64,000 nt of DNA. It comes from Arabidopsis thaliana (Eukaryota > Streptophyta > Magnoliopsida > Brassicales > Brassicaceae). The stretch lies in NCBI RefSeq assembly GCF_000001735.4, contig NC_003074.8, forward strand, positions 15,011,261 to 15,075,260, written 5' to 3'. Positions 1-10,625 of this stretch are shown here, piece after piece (position 1 is the stretch's first letter; every line of letters starts with the position of its first letter). The notes under the pieces are model-generated. The model was not told the origin of the DNA. It was given only the letters and a program-made list of their open reading frames with translations, and did no database searches. Position numbers and translations under genes: made by a program.

Positions 1-2364
1 AACATTCTGTTTTGGGGGCGGGCACAAGAGCTTTAAACACTATCCTATCCGATTTCAGTGATGACCCTATTCTTTTTTGGTAGTGACGCCCCACCAGTCT
101 TTAACGATGGAAAAGGTGAAGGTATAACTTGCATTCCATATCTACATATAGATTTCGTTTGATGCTTATTTCAAAACTAATTTGGTTATGGATTAATTGG
201 GAAAATAGAGTTCACACCTTATACTATTCTATTTATATTAATCGTGTACTATTTATATTACAGACTACACCCATGTCGCTGATGGATGTTCCTTTTATTT
301 CAGGTGTGAACTCTGCTTTCTTTGACGTTAAATTCGAAGGAGATAAGCTGTTTGTTGGCAGAGTCTTTAAGTCAAAGTCTGACTGCAAGACTAAGATAGC
401 TATACACGCCATCAACCGCAAGTTTCACTTCAGAACTGCGCGTTCTACTCCTAAGTTTATGGTTCTGAAATGCATTTCCAAGACCTGTCCATGGCGTGTA
501 TATGCATCTAAGGTTGATTCTTCTGACAGCTTTCAAGTTCGGCAGGCAAATCAGAGACACACATGCACGATTGATCAAAGGCGTAGATACCACCGGTTAG
601 CAACCACTCAAGTGATAGGCGAGCTTATGCAATCTCGCTTTCTTGGTATTAAACGTGGTCCAAACGCTGCAGTGATTAGGACGTTCCTACTTGACGACTA
701 TCATGTTAGTATATCATATTAGAAAGCTTGGCGGGCTCGAGAGGTGGCAATGGAGAAGTCTTTGGGATCTATGGCCGGTAGCTATGCACTTATTCCAGCT
801 TACGCTGGACTCCTTCAACAAGCAAACCCAGGCAGTCTCTGCTTTACAGAGTATGATGATGATCCTACTGGTCCACGCCGTTTCAAATATCAATTCATCG
901 CATTCGCAGCATCAATTAAAGGGTACGCATTTATGCGCAAGGTCATTGTAGTTGATGGAACATTTATGAAGGGGCGATATGGTGGTTGTCTCATCTGAGC
1001 ATGTTGCCAAGATAGGAATTTTCAGATCTTCCCACTGGCTTTTGGAATCGTTAACAGCGAGAATGATAGTGCATATGAATGGTTTTTTCAGCGGCTAAGC
1101 ATTATAGCTCCAGACAATCCGGATTTAATGTTTATCTCTAACCGCCATGCAAGCATATACACAGGATTGAGTAAGGTTAGACACAACCATCCATCTCACG
1201 TTGCTTCATATAGTATACATATATCGATTTACTTAATCTGCCAATAAGCTGGTTCTATTTTGATTGGATAATGAATGATTTCCCTAATATTGTTGCAGGT
1301 CTATACGCAAGCCAACCTTGCTGCTTGCACGGTTCACCTTTGGCGCAATATCAGACATCTATATAAGCCAAAAAGCCTCTGCCGCCTAATGTCTCAAGCT
1401 GCACAAGCTTTCCATGTCACGGATTTCAATCGGATATTCCTGAAGATACAAAAATTGAACCCCGGATGTGCTGCATATTTAGTTGATTTGGGTAAGTGTT
1501 TTTCTCAGCTTACATATATTGTTATTAACGTGGCTGAGATGAAGTTTACTCCATAACCTCTGTACTTTGTAATTCGTATAGGGTTTTCAGAGTGGAGAAG
1601 AGTGCATTCCAAAGGCCGGCGTTTCAATATCATGGATAGTAACATATGTGAGTCTTGGAACAACGTTATCAGAGAGGCCCGCGAGTACCCGCTAAACTGC
1701 ATGCTGGAGTACATAAGAACGACGTTGATGGATTGGTTTGCAACTAGAAGGGCTCAAGCCGAAGACTGCCCTACAACATTAGCTTCGAGAGTGCAGGAAA
1801 GAGTTGAGGAAAACTATCAATCAGCTATGTCAATGTCTGTTAAGCCTATCTGCAACTTTGAATTCCAAGTACAAGAACGGACAGGGGAATGTTTTATTGT
1901 CAAATTGGACGAGTCCACTTGTTCCTGTTTGGAATTTCAGGGGTTAGGGATCCCTTGTGCTCACGCAATAGCCGCTGCTGCAAGGTTTGGCGTTCCAACA
2001 GACTCGTTAGCAGCAAATGGATATTTTAATGAGTTAGTGAAGCTTAGTTATGAGGAGAAAATCTATCCTATTCACTTTGTTGGTGGAGAGGTCGCACCAG
2101 AAATTGCTGCAGGAACTACAGGAGAGCTGCAACCACCATTGGTTCGCTGGCCACCAGGGAGACAAAGGAAGATCAGAATCTTGTCTCGTGGTGAATTCAA
2201 GGCAAGTACCTATTAGTAAACATTACAATGTACTTCTTATCTATTAACAAGCTAATAGCCTATCTACTTTTAATATGCAGCGGAACAGGACAAGGTCCCA
2301 GAGGAGGTGTTCACGTTGTTGTGGTGTTGGACACAACAAGGCCTCGTGTCGTAATGCTATATAA
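1..2364 (+). pseudogene. MULE transposase (MuDR family), 5' truncated by window edge, dead
   Basis: Five coding blocks can be joined by introns: up to 121, 304-1175, 1299-1491, 1582-2201 and 2281-2364. They read as a MuDR DNA-binding region (about 304-700), the MULE DDE domain (about 760-1490; VVDGTFMKGRY holds the first Asp), a SWIM zinc finger (CSC...CAHA, about 1918-1966) and a C-terminal CCHC knuckle (CSRCCGVGHNKASC, 2311-2352). MULE transposases cut and paste DNA with long terminal inverted repeats. This copy has in-frame stops at 720-722 (TAG where Trp is expected) and 996-998 (TGA). The usual second catalytic Asp in the SDRH motif reads SNRH near 1138-1149. The last intron (2202-2280) has a GC-AG form, AAG|GCAAGT. 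The N-terminus and left inverted repeat lie outside the window. The family is certain; the lineage is not. Confidence 0.9.
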
Positions 2365-3163
2365 GTCGTCAACTACTGCTATGGGGTGCTAATAGGTGTT
2401 ATGAAGAAACTTTGTGGAGTGGGCTTAAATAATGGTTGTTCCCACATATCTTGCGGAAGCGGGTTTGTTTACTTCTACTAATGCAGGATTAAGTACATTT
2501 ATTGAAATAGTTTGGTATACCCAACTTTGATGTATACCTTATTATTTTGATTTTTATGTACTACCTGTTCATCGTTATATTTGTATTGGTATCTCTAATC
2601 CCGATGTAATTAAGTAATGCCCTGTAACACCGCTTTTGAAATGTATATATATGAAACCCCGCTGTTTGTGTAATCACCCTTCTCTGCTTCTTTCAAGTGC
2701 AAAATCATCCATATCTTACTTACATACTATACAGTATAACGAATTACGAAAACTAAACCTTAATAATGAAGTGGGAACCCAAGCAATGATGCATCAGTAA
2801 TTGTATACACAGATTTTTCCTGTAACATAATCAATGGGGTAAACCATAACAAACCAAAACCATCACTCTGCCTTTGGAGCCCAAGCAATGAGTTTGTTTA
2901 CACGTTTGATGAAACTGTTGGCCGAATAACATATGTTTTACTTAGTTTCATTATGCTGTATGTTGGAGATGCAATTTCAGTCAATCGCGAGCTTCTACCT
3001 GCAAGCATCACGTTTATAAATGTTATGATTATATAGCCAAACGGGCATCGTGGATGGCAGCTTCGGCATAAATAGTTTTGCATGGTATCCTATTCTATTT
3101 ACTACTTACTGTACTATTCCGAACCATATGCAAGATTCAAATAAAAAAAGCTCGTGTCGATAT

Positions 3164-3288
3164 CCAAAGTATTCAACTAAAATTGTTTTCTTTTGATGTC
3201 ATGTTTTCAGTATATATGTTGATATTACTCGTTAAGTTATAAGGATATGCAAGAACTTGACATTTCATTTATTAGTTGAATACTTTGG
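3164..3288. repeat. MITE-like 125-bp unit with perfect 17-bp inverted repeats
   Basis: CCAAAGTATTCAACTAA at 3164-3180 is repeated as its exact reverse complement at 3272-3288, with about 91 bases between. Weaker complementarity continues inward (GATGTCATG against a reversed GACATTTC). Size and structure fit a small non-autonomous DNA transposon or a hairpin-forming repeat. No clear target-site duplication was seen. Confidence 0.5.
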
Positions 3289-3497
3289 AGTTATAGGAGT
3301 TTGTAGTTGTAGGAGTTCAGCATATCTGTTATTGCATCACTGTAATATAACCCAACACACTAGGCTAATAGACTGAAACATTTCACTTCAAACATAAATA
3401 TTCAAACATCACAGTTATTAGTTGAATTTCAATACAATTGGTCTCTGATTACAAAAGAAACTCCATGTTTGTTCAACATAAATTACACATCTACAAA

Positions 3498-3611
3498 TCA
3501 AACACCACGTTCTGTTGGAGACAATGCATTGAAAGTTTCGATAGCGTACTGTTTAGCTGCATCTCGCATCTTCCCATCATCTAATTTCCCACAATACTCT
3601 AGAGCGTGTGC
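3498..3611 (-). pseudogene. Possible terminal exon remnant, unknown protein
   Basis: The minus strand has a 37-codon open stretch ending in TGA (3498-3500). Its composition is protein-like (it includes YCGKLDDGKMRDAAKQYAIE) and differs from the surrounding AT-rich translation noise. An in-frame TGA lies just upstream at 3612-3614. I do not recognise the family. It may be the last exon of a captured or degraded gene, or chance. Confidence 0.3.
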
Positions 3612-4122
3612 TCACGCACGGGTTAAGTTTGTCAATATTACATAAAGTTCAATACATATTGGTTGAAGTGTTAGTTTTGCAATTATAATTCTTTTGTTGG
3701 TCATATTTGCAAATTTCCCATATTTTTAGTCTAATTTCAGTTTTTAGTTTATTTCGGTTCGGTTTCATAGATTTCAAACGGTTTATAAATACATTTCGGT
3801 TCGATTACAGTTCAAATAATTCTATTTTTCCGGTTCAGGTTATTCTTTTTTCCGGAATGCGAAAAAAAGAATATCATTGTTTGCTCTCTCAATCTCAACA
3901 ACAACACTTCTCTCACTCAATCGCTTTCTCTTTGAGACGTTTGTTTAGTTTCAACAAACAAATCAAAACACACAAAGTTTGTGTCTTCCCTTAAGATTCA
4001 CTCAAATCTCGCAACACACACATTCAACAAATCCTGATTCATAACATCTCACCAAATCTCTCAAAAGATCTCCAAATCTAAAATGTTCTTCTTCTTCTTC
4101 TTCATCTGAATCCAAAACAACA

Positions 4123-6540
4123 ATGGTGAGACGTTTCCTCTCTTCTCACAAATCTCTCATCACTGTTTTCTGGATCGCCACTTTCGCTTCCTTATTCATC
4201 TGGCAATTCGGCGGCGTTTCCACAAATCTCTACTCCGGTTTCTCCCTTTTCTGGTCGTCGTCTTCAACAACCACCACCGTCTTCTCCGGTGGATTCCCCA
4301 AGCTCAGACCTGTAGTTTTCAATCTAACAGACTTCGGTGCTGTCGGCGATGGTGTCACAATCAACACTGAAGCTTTCGAGAAAGCTATTTATAAGATCTC
4401 TAAGCTTGCTAAGAAAGGAGGTGGTCAACTTAATGTTCCTCCTGGTCGTTGGCTCACTGCTCCGTTTAATCTCACTAGTTATATGACTCTTTTCCTCTCT
4501 GAGAACGCTGAGATTCTTGCTCTTCAGGTTTTGTTTCCTCTGATTTGAAATTGTGATCTATGTGTTTGGGATCTGTTTAGGGTTTTGATGCAGAGTTTGT
4601 TATTTGGTTCACTATTGAATTAAGATTGGGTTTTGATGTTGAAACGTTTTTAGGATGAAAAGTATTGGTCTTTGCTTCCTCCTTTACCTTCATATGGATA
4701 TGGAAGAGAGCATCATGGACCTCGTTATGGAAGTTTCATTCATGGACAGAATCTTAGAGATGTTGTTGTTACAGGTTAGTTGATTGGTTTGTGAATTTTG
4801 CTTCTGGGGACTATTCTTGTGTTTGCAATGTAACTCTTCTTGTGTTTGCATTGTCCTTGTTGAGCTTTTTAGGCAGTAGCTGAAATGAGGGCTTTTCATG
4901 TAGTAAGACTATTCAGAATGTTTAAGCTCTAGTTGTAAAGTTTTTATGTCTCTCTTAGCTGCTTGAATTGACTAAGTTTTGGTATTAGATGATCAAAGTT
5001 GAATTGACTCAACTTATGTGGCTAATAGTATTTTCTTTCTTTGCCAAACCTGGGAGTTTAATCTGTCAACTGTATGATTGATGGCTAATTGATGATGGAA
5101 AACAGGGAATAATGGTAGCATCAACGGGCAGGGACAAACGTGGTGGAAGAAGTATCGCCAAAAGCTGCTTAACCACACGAGAGGACCACTGGTGCAGATA
5201 ATGTGGTCAAGTGACATTGTTTTTGCCAATATCACTTTGCGTGATTCTCCATTTTGGACGCTTCACCCATATGACTGCAAAAATGTCACAATCACCAATA
5301 TGACCATTTTGGCGCCTGTGTTCGAAGCCCCAAACACTGATGGTATCGATCCGGGTAAGTAATTCTGACTTTGGCTGGATGTTGCAACTCAGATATTTAA
5401 CAAAGGAATTAGATACCTAAGCTCATGTGATGCATATAATAACCGAACAGAAACAGTCAAGATGGCTAGAGCTAGTGTAATTAGTAGTGATACCTCTAGG
5501 CCTCTAAGCTATTAGATCAATGAAACAAAAGGGAGAAACAATCTTAGTTCCCTACCTGCAACTGGGATTCTAGCGACTAGTATATGTAGACTTCAGGAAT
5601 TTCAGATGCTTAAGAGCGACACAGCTCCTTTCATTGTATCTGACCATTGCATATAACCATATGGTACCTAATGGTACATAACATATAACCTTATTGATAA
5701 AAATCAGGTCAGAGTATGGGCTTGGGCGATCTGTAAACATTACTTGGCTTTAATGGTGGCTAATATCTTTTTGTTGTGCATCAGATTCGTGTGAGGACAT
5801 GTTAATCGAGAACTCTTACATCAGCGTTGGGGATGATGGAATCGCAATAAAGAGCGGTTGGGACCAGTATGGAACTACATATGGAAAACCTTCAAAGAAC
5901 ATACTCATCCGCAACCTCATCATCCGCTCCATGGTTAGGTAAGAGAGAATTGCTTTCCCTAATCAATGTTGATCTAATAATCAACGTGTACCTAAAGCCT
6001 CTGTGCAAAAACAGCGCTGGTATATCAATAGGAAGTGAGATGTCTGGTGGTGTCTCGAATATCACAGTCGAGAATATTCTGATTTGGAGCTCCCGGCGTG
6101 GAGTTAGGATTAAAACCGCACCAGGACGAGGTGGGTATGTCCGGGATATAACATTCCGGAATGTCACATTGGATGAGTTGAGAGTTGGTATTGTCATTAA
6201 AACAGACTACAACGAGCACCCAGATGGTGGATTCAATCCCCAAGCCTTTCCGATACTCGAGAACATAAACTACACTGGGATATACGGTCAGGGAGTGCGT
6301 GTACCAGTGCGTATCCAAGGAAGCAAAGAGATTCCTGTTAAAAATGTAACCTTCAGGGACATGTCAGTGGGGATAACATACAAGAAAAAGCACATATTCC
6401 AGTGTGCGTACGTGGAGGGGCGTGTGATAGGCACCATCTTCCCAGCTCCGTGTGATAACCTTGATCGGTATGATGAGCAGGAACGGTTGGTGAAGCAATC
6501 TGATTCCCAGAATGCAACAGATATAGACTACGAGATCTGA
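4123..6540 (+). CDS. GH28 polygalacturonase-like (pectin lyase-fold) protein, 484 aa
   Basis: Five exons, 4123-4527, 4654-4774, 5106-5354, 5785-5938 and 6015-6540, join at GT-AG sites into an uninterrupted frame of 484 residues. An N-terminal hydrophobic segment (about residues 13-30) suggests a signal anchor or type II membrane insertion. The right-handed beta-helix of glycoside hydrolase family 28 follows. NTDGID (252-257), GDDG (274-277) and RIK (341-343) are the family's catalytic and binding motifs. The third motif, normally GHG before ISIG, reads SAG (310-312), so the conserved His is absent. That is also what I recall for the plant subgroup with SAGISIGSEMSGG, and activity on polygalacturonan is therefore uncertain. 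The likely role is cell-wall pectin modification. Order and sequence recall A. thaliana AT3G42950, next to ATA1. The ATG was chosen because it precedes the hydrophobic segment and follows a CT-rich leader. Confidence 0.92.
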
Positions 6541-7474
6541 CCAACAAGAGACTGGGTTTGGCCTCTGCAACAAATTTGTTTCGTTGGATTTTGTACATAT
6601 ACAGAGGAATCTGGAAAGCAAAGGAAATTATCGGTCAGTCAGATTAAATTGTATTTGCACTCTTAAAGAGGAATTTTTCCATTGATCAGTTTATGTTATT
6701 GGGTTCTTCTCTATCTACCTTTGTTATACACACATAAATGGGAATGGTGAGATTCGAAAATTACTGCTTTTGCGGCAAGCTGAGATATTGTATCATAAGT
6801 TCAATTTCGTAAATAAAATGCAGTCTTCTACGGACACATGATTCTGCAATGACCTGACCAGTCTAGTAGAGAAACAGAAAGTAACCAAGTTGATCAGATG
6901 ATGATTTGGTGTTGGAAATACAGAAAAAATGGAAGATATGTGAGATTTGTTGTTCTCAGAGTTAGATGAGTTTTAAGAGGGTGTGGATCATGCAGCTTAA
7001 AGCATCACCGGTGACTGTAACGGCTAGCAGCTCGACTCTCGGGACTTTTAAAGTGGGGACACTTGGACAAAGTCACACCTCCATGGACTGATTGTCAAAG
7101 CATCTGTAGTGGTTGCTCCTATGGTACTTCAATTTGGTCATTCTTTGTTAACCTTTAGTAGTTTGGTGGTTTTTGGTTATGTCGTATGGTCACCTACAGG
7201 GTTATTGCATTTGGAACTTTTAACTTCGAAACTACATGTATCCTATATCCAAATGCTTTATCACTTTGTACTGAAATGCGTTCATGTGAGGTTATTTTTA
7301 CTCATTTCCGCTCTTTTGCACCTAAGATGTGTTGAAAGTGGAAATGAGCTAAATCTTTGTTCAGATTATTCAACCGAATTAAGAAAGATTGACAAGTTAG
7401 CAATTAAGATAAACTCTTTTTTTTTTTCTTTTTTCAAAGAACAACTTTGAAAAGGAAACACCACCAAACGAAAA
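6541..7474. other. Intergenic region between GH28 gene and ATA1-like gene
   Basis: This is the tail-to-tail spacer of two converging genes and so holds both 3' UTRs. A pyrimidine-rich run lies at 7417-7433. No gene, RNA or repeat was recognised. An open stretch at 7109-7450 has random-looking composition and is not supported. Confidence 0.6.
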
Positions 7475-8396
7475 CTAGTTGTAGATAAATCTCATAGTAC
7501 TAGTGGCAGATGTGTAACCACCATCAACAACCAAGTTATGTCCGGTAATGAACCCCGACGATTCTTGGCTTGCAAGAAACAAAGCTGCTTGAGCTACGTC
7601 CTCCACAGTACCGGCTCTTCCGGTCAGCAAACTCCCTTTCTCAGCAATAATGTCGGTGACCTCAGCGACGTTGAGTTTGTCATGGTTAAGGAACTTACGG
7701 TACGCATTAACCAAGATGTCAGTGGGAACTCCATGAGGAGAGATGCTATTCACACGGATGCCGTGAGACCCAAGCTCGCACGCCGTTGTCCTCACCACCC
7801 CGTTGATGGCTCCTTTGGAGAGCGTATACGCATGTCCTCCAAGTCCTCCCATTAGCCCTGATGAGCTCGATGTGCATATTATCGAGCCTCCTCGTCCCCC
7901 TTCTCGGTTTTAGTTACATCATAACTAAACTTAGTTGTCTTATAATTAAAGTTGGAGCTTCGGAATTAAACACTATCTGAGGTAGTAATAATACATATAT
8001 ACCTTTGATCATGGCCTTAGCGGCATGTTTGATACCATGCAAAACACCATTGACATTAACCGAGACAAGTTTGTTAACCATGTCCACGTCCATCCCCATG
8101 ATACTACCTTCGTTAAGCGACATCCCGGCATTGTTGAACATCACATCTAGTCTACCTTTACGTCTCATTGCTAGCTCCACTGCCGCCTCAACATCAGCCT
8201 CCTTCGATACGTCACAATGAACGTAACACCCACCGATCGATTCCGCCACAAGGATGCCTTCATTCTCAAGGATATCCGCGACTATCACATACGCGCCATT
8301 CTCTGTGAACAATCTCGCCGTGGCCGCTCCTATCCCTCTTGCTCCTCCGGTTATTATAGCTACCTTCTCGAATAATCTTTTGTCTGAGTTCGCCAT
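7475..8396 (-). CDS. ATA1: Short-chain dehydrogenase/reductase, tapetum-type (ATA1/TA1-like), 272 aa
   Basis: Exon 1 is 8396-8003 and exon 2 is 7899-7475, joined across a 103-bp GT-AG intron to give 272 residues. It is a classical SDR: the cofactor motif TGGARGIG is at 16-23, Asp41 at the end of the second beta strand predicts NAD(H) preference, NNAG is at 88-91, the catalytic Ser lies in TSSSSG (141-146), and the YxxxK pair is Tyr156/Lys160. All catalytic residues are present. The protein belongs to the ABA2/xanthoxin dehydrogenase-like plant group. From memory it matches Arabidopsis ATA1 (TAPETUM 1), an anther-tapetum-expressed SDR whose substrate I cannot name. Its neighbour, the converging GH28 gene, is the same as in A. 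thaliana. No break is visible. Confidence 0.93.
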
Positions 8397-9457
8397 TTTA
8401 GGTTTACTGTCTCTTGACGATCTTGTTGTTATAAAACCTTTAATGTGTCTTCTTGTTAGACATGCTCTTTACCTTTCCATCAACTACTTTAATTTCTTTC
8501 ACTTGTTAGTTCATTCATCATCTTCACGTTAATACAAGTTTATTTTATGGTTAGTTTTTTTTTTACGAAAATAGAAAGAAGTAGAATTTTAATTATAGAA
8601 TAAATTTTTCTTGTTTTTTATTGCTGCAATATTGTTGACGTGTGTGATTTATACCGAACATGATTTTGTTCTTTAGTCTCTTAAGATCAATATATGTGAC
8701 GATTCATATTTCTTTCAAAAATATAACCATGCTATAATATATCATTCTTTCAATAGTTAATTTTTTTCTTACCAAGTATCTTTTTCTTACATATAATCCA
8801 TAGATTATTTGAAGTTATTTTTTATTTATTTATCTGTAAAATCTTAAGATTGTATATATTTGGCCATTTCCATTTGGTTCAAGAAAAATTATATTATGCA
8901 TTAGATCATTAAAAATTTGGTGACTAGACTATTTGACGGCTATACTCACCCGGAACTGTTAATTAAGTGGTAAAAATTCGTATCAATACCATCGTAAAAA
9001 TTACAAAATTTGGTTTATCAAATACTAGGTTTGAATAGTGATAGAATGATAGTAGGTCAAAACAGTGCGTAAAAAATGAATTTGGTGGGACGATAACACA
9101 AACTGTAGTGAGTAAAATTGGGTGATATAATTGGAATAACCTACAAGATTAGTTAGGTGGTAAAATTCGGATCAATCCGTGGATATATGTAAATAATTTT
9201 TAAATTGTAAGAATTACAAAATTTGTTTTATTTAATACTAGGTTTGAATAGTGATAGAATGGTAGTAGATCAGACTATGCGTAAAAAAATAAATTTGGCA
9301 GATCAAGCACAGCAATTGTAATTAGTGAAAATTGGGTGGTATAAGCGGAATAACCCGAGCGAAAAAACACAACAAAAGTTGAACGACAACCATAGTTAGT
9401 TGGTGTGGTGAAGCAGTTAAAATATAATATATTTCTTTTGTATTGCTGATACTCAAA
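8397..9457. other. Upstream region of ATA1-like gene and AT-rich spacer
   Basis: The first part (8397 to about 8560) is the likely promoter and 5' UTR of the minus-strand SDR gene. No TATA box could be assigned with confidence. The remainder is AT-rich and contains a two-copy tandem repeat at about 8950-9345. The Helitron starting at 9458 ends the region. Confidence 0.5.
8950..9345. repeat. Two-copy ~190-bp tandem repeat
   Basis: The segment GTGGTAAAATTCG...ATCAAT starting near 8967 recurs near 9158. Between and after come matching pieces in the same order: ACTAGGTTTGAATAGTGATA, GTAGTAGATCA/GTAGTAGGTCA, and TGGAATAACC/CGGAATAACC. The period is about 190 bp with clear divergence. There is no coding content. 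Confidence 0.7.
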
Positions 9458-10625
9458 TCTATATTATATAAAAGTTGAAGTTATTTGTTTCTAAAAGCGT
9501 CCACGTGGGATTTAAAACAACGAATCGAGAGCTGCAACATCCATAATTAACATATTTAGCATCTAATCTACATATACATTTTTGTAGTCATTTTAGCAAA
9601 TAAATCCTCAAGTTGGAACTTATTTACAAGGAATGCCATTGACATTAATTATTATCAATTAATTAATATGCCTAATTATTATTATTTCCTTATCTAATAT
9701 ATCTCCATCCATTCTAATTACTTTTGAAAAGGAGAAATTTTAAAACTTTATTAATATTATACTTTATTAAAAATAAATATTATAGTTATTTAAAGTTTAG
9801 AAAATGTTTAGAATATTTAACGAAAAAACGTTTAGAATATATATAATATATAAAATCTATAAAATTAAATAACCATTTCAAAAGAAATCTTTTAAATTGA
9901 TTTGAATTATTAATCTTTTAATAAAAAAATTATTAGAACAAAAACATAAAATAATGTTTAATTTTACAAAACTGGATTAGATGGGGGGACAAGTTTAGAA
10001 TAGTATAATGTATGGATTTTATAACAATTAAATAACCATTTGAAAAAAAAAAAATTGAATTATATATCTGTTAAATTAAAGTATTATTAAAAAAACAAAA
10101 ACAAAATGTTTAATTTCACTGAACGGGGTTAGATGGTAGGACGGGTTTGGGTCGACAGTAATACGAGACGGTATACCACGGGTGAAATCCATTACATATG
10201 TTTAGTTTCACTCAACGAGATTAGATGGTATGACGGGTTTGGGTTGATAAAAATACAAGACGGTATACTACGGGTGAAATCCTAGACATAACAATCAAAA
10301 TACAATTATATTATCTTAAATACTAAACAAAAAAATATTATTAATCAAATAAATATAAGTTAAATTTAAATTATTTATTTATAATCTAGATTTTAACTTA
10401 ATGAACTATACTTTAAAACTTAATGAACGTTATTGTTCATATATTTTAAAACAGTAAAAATCAAACATAATAATTGTATACTAAATAATATACAGATATA
10501 AGAGTTGTACATTCAGAAAATATAAAAAATTAAATTATATTTTTTTTTTAATCGACTAAACAAATTAAATTTTTATTCTTATAAGAACAAAATAGTCCCG
10601 CGTTGTACCGCGGGTTGAAATCTAG
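9458..10625 (+). mobile_element. Non-autonomous Helitron (1168 bp)
   Basis: The 5' end is TCTATATTATATAAAAG at 9458, preceded by A. The 3' end is CTAG at 10622-10625, followed by T, which is the A|T insertion site typical of Helitrons. A 3' hairpin lies just upstream: CCCGCG (10597-10602) pairs with CGCGGG (10609-10614) across TTGTAC. The early motif AAAGCGTCCACGTGGGATTT is shared with the Helitron starts at 12318 and 17951, so the three share a 5' family. There is no Rep/helicase gene, so it is non-autonomous. Confidence 0.85.
10105..10288 (+). repeat. Tandem ~90-bp repeat inside the Helitron
   Basis: Two copies start at about 10109 and 10199. Both contain TTAGATGGTA, ACGGGTTTGGGT, and end in a GACGGTATACYACGGGTGAAATCC-type block. 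The second ends in CCTAG (10284-10288). The blocks resemble decayed Helitron 3' hairpin-plus-CTAG termini, so the array may reflect earlier tandem Helitron ends. A third, weaker copy starts near 9958. Confidence 0.55.

Larger units (their letters stand above)
2365..4122. other. Spacer between MULE remnant and GH28 gene
   Basis: This stretch is AT-rich with no convincing gene. It probably contains the right end of the MULE, but I could not define a terminal inverted repeat. It holds a 125-bp inverted-repeat unit (3164-3288) and a short open stretch on the minus strand (3498-3611). From about 3840 it becomes CT- and CA-rich, which fits the 5' leader of the GH28 gene that starts at 4123. Confidence 0.6.

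Noticed and set aside
5892..6621. Several open frames on minus over the GH28 gene
   Set aside because: They are antisense shadows of a well-supported spliced gene.
7109..7450. 113-codon open frame on plus between the two host genes
   Set aside because: Residue make-up is random-like, it has no homologue that I recognise, and it covers both genes' 3' UTRs.
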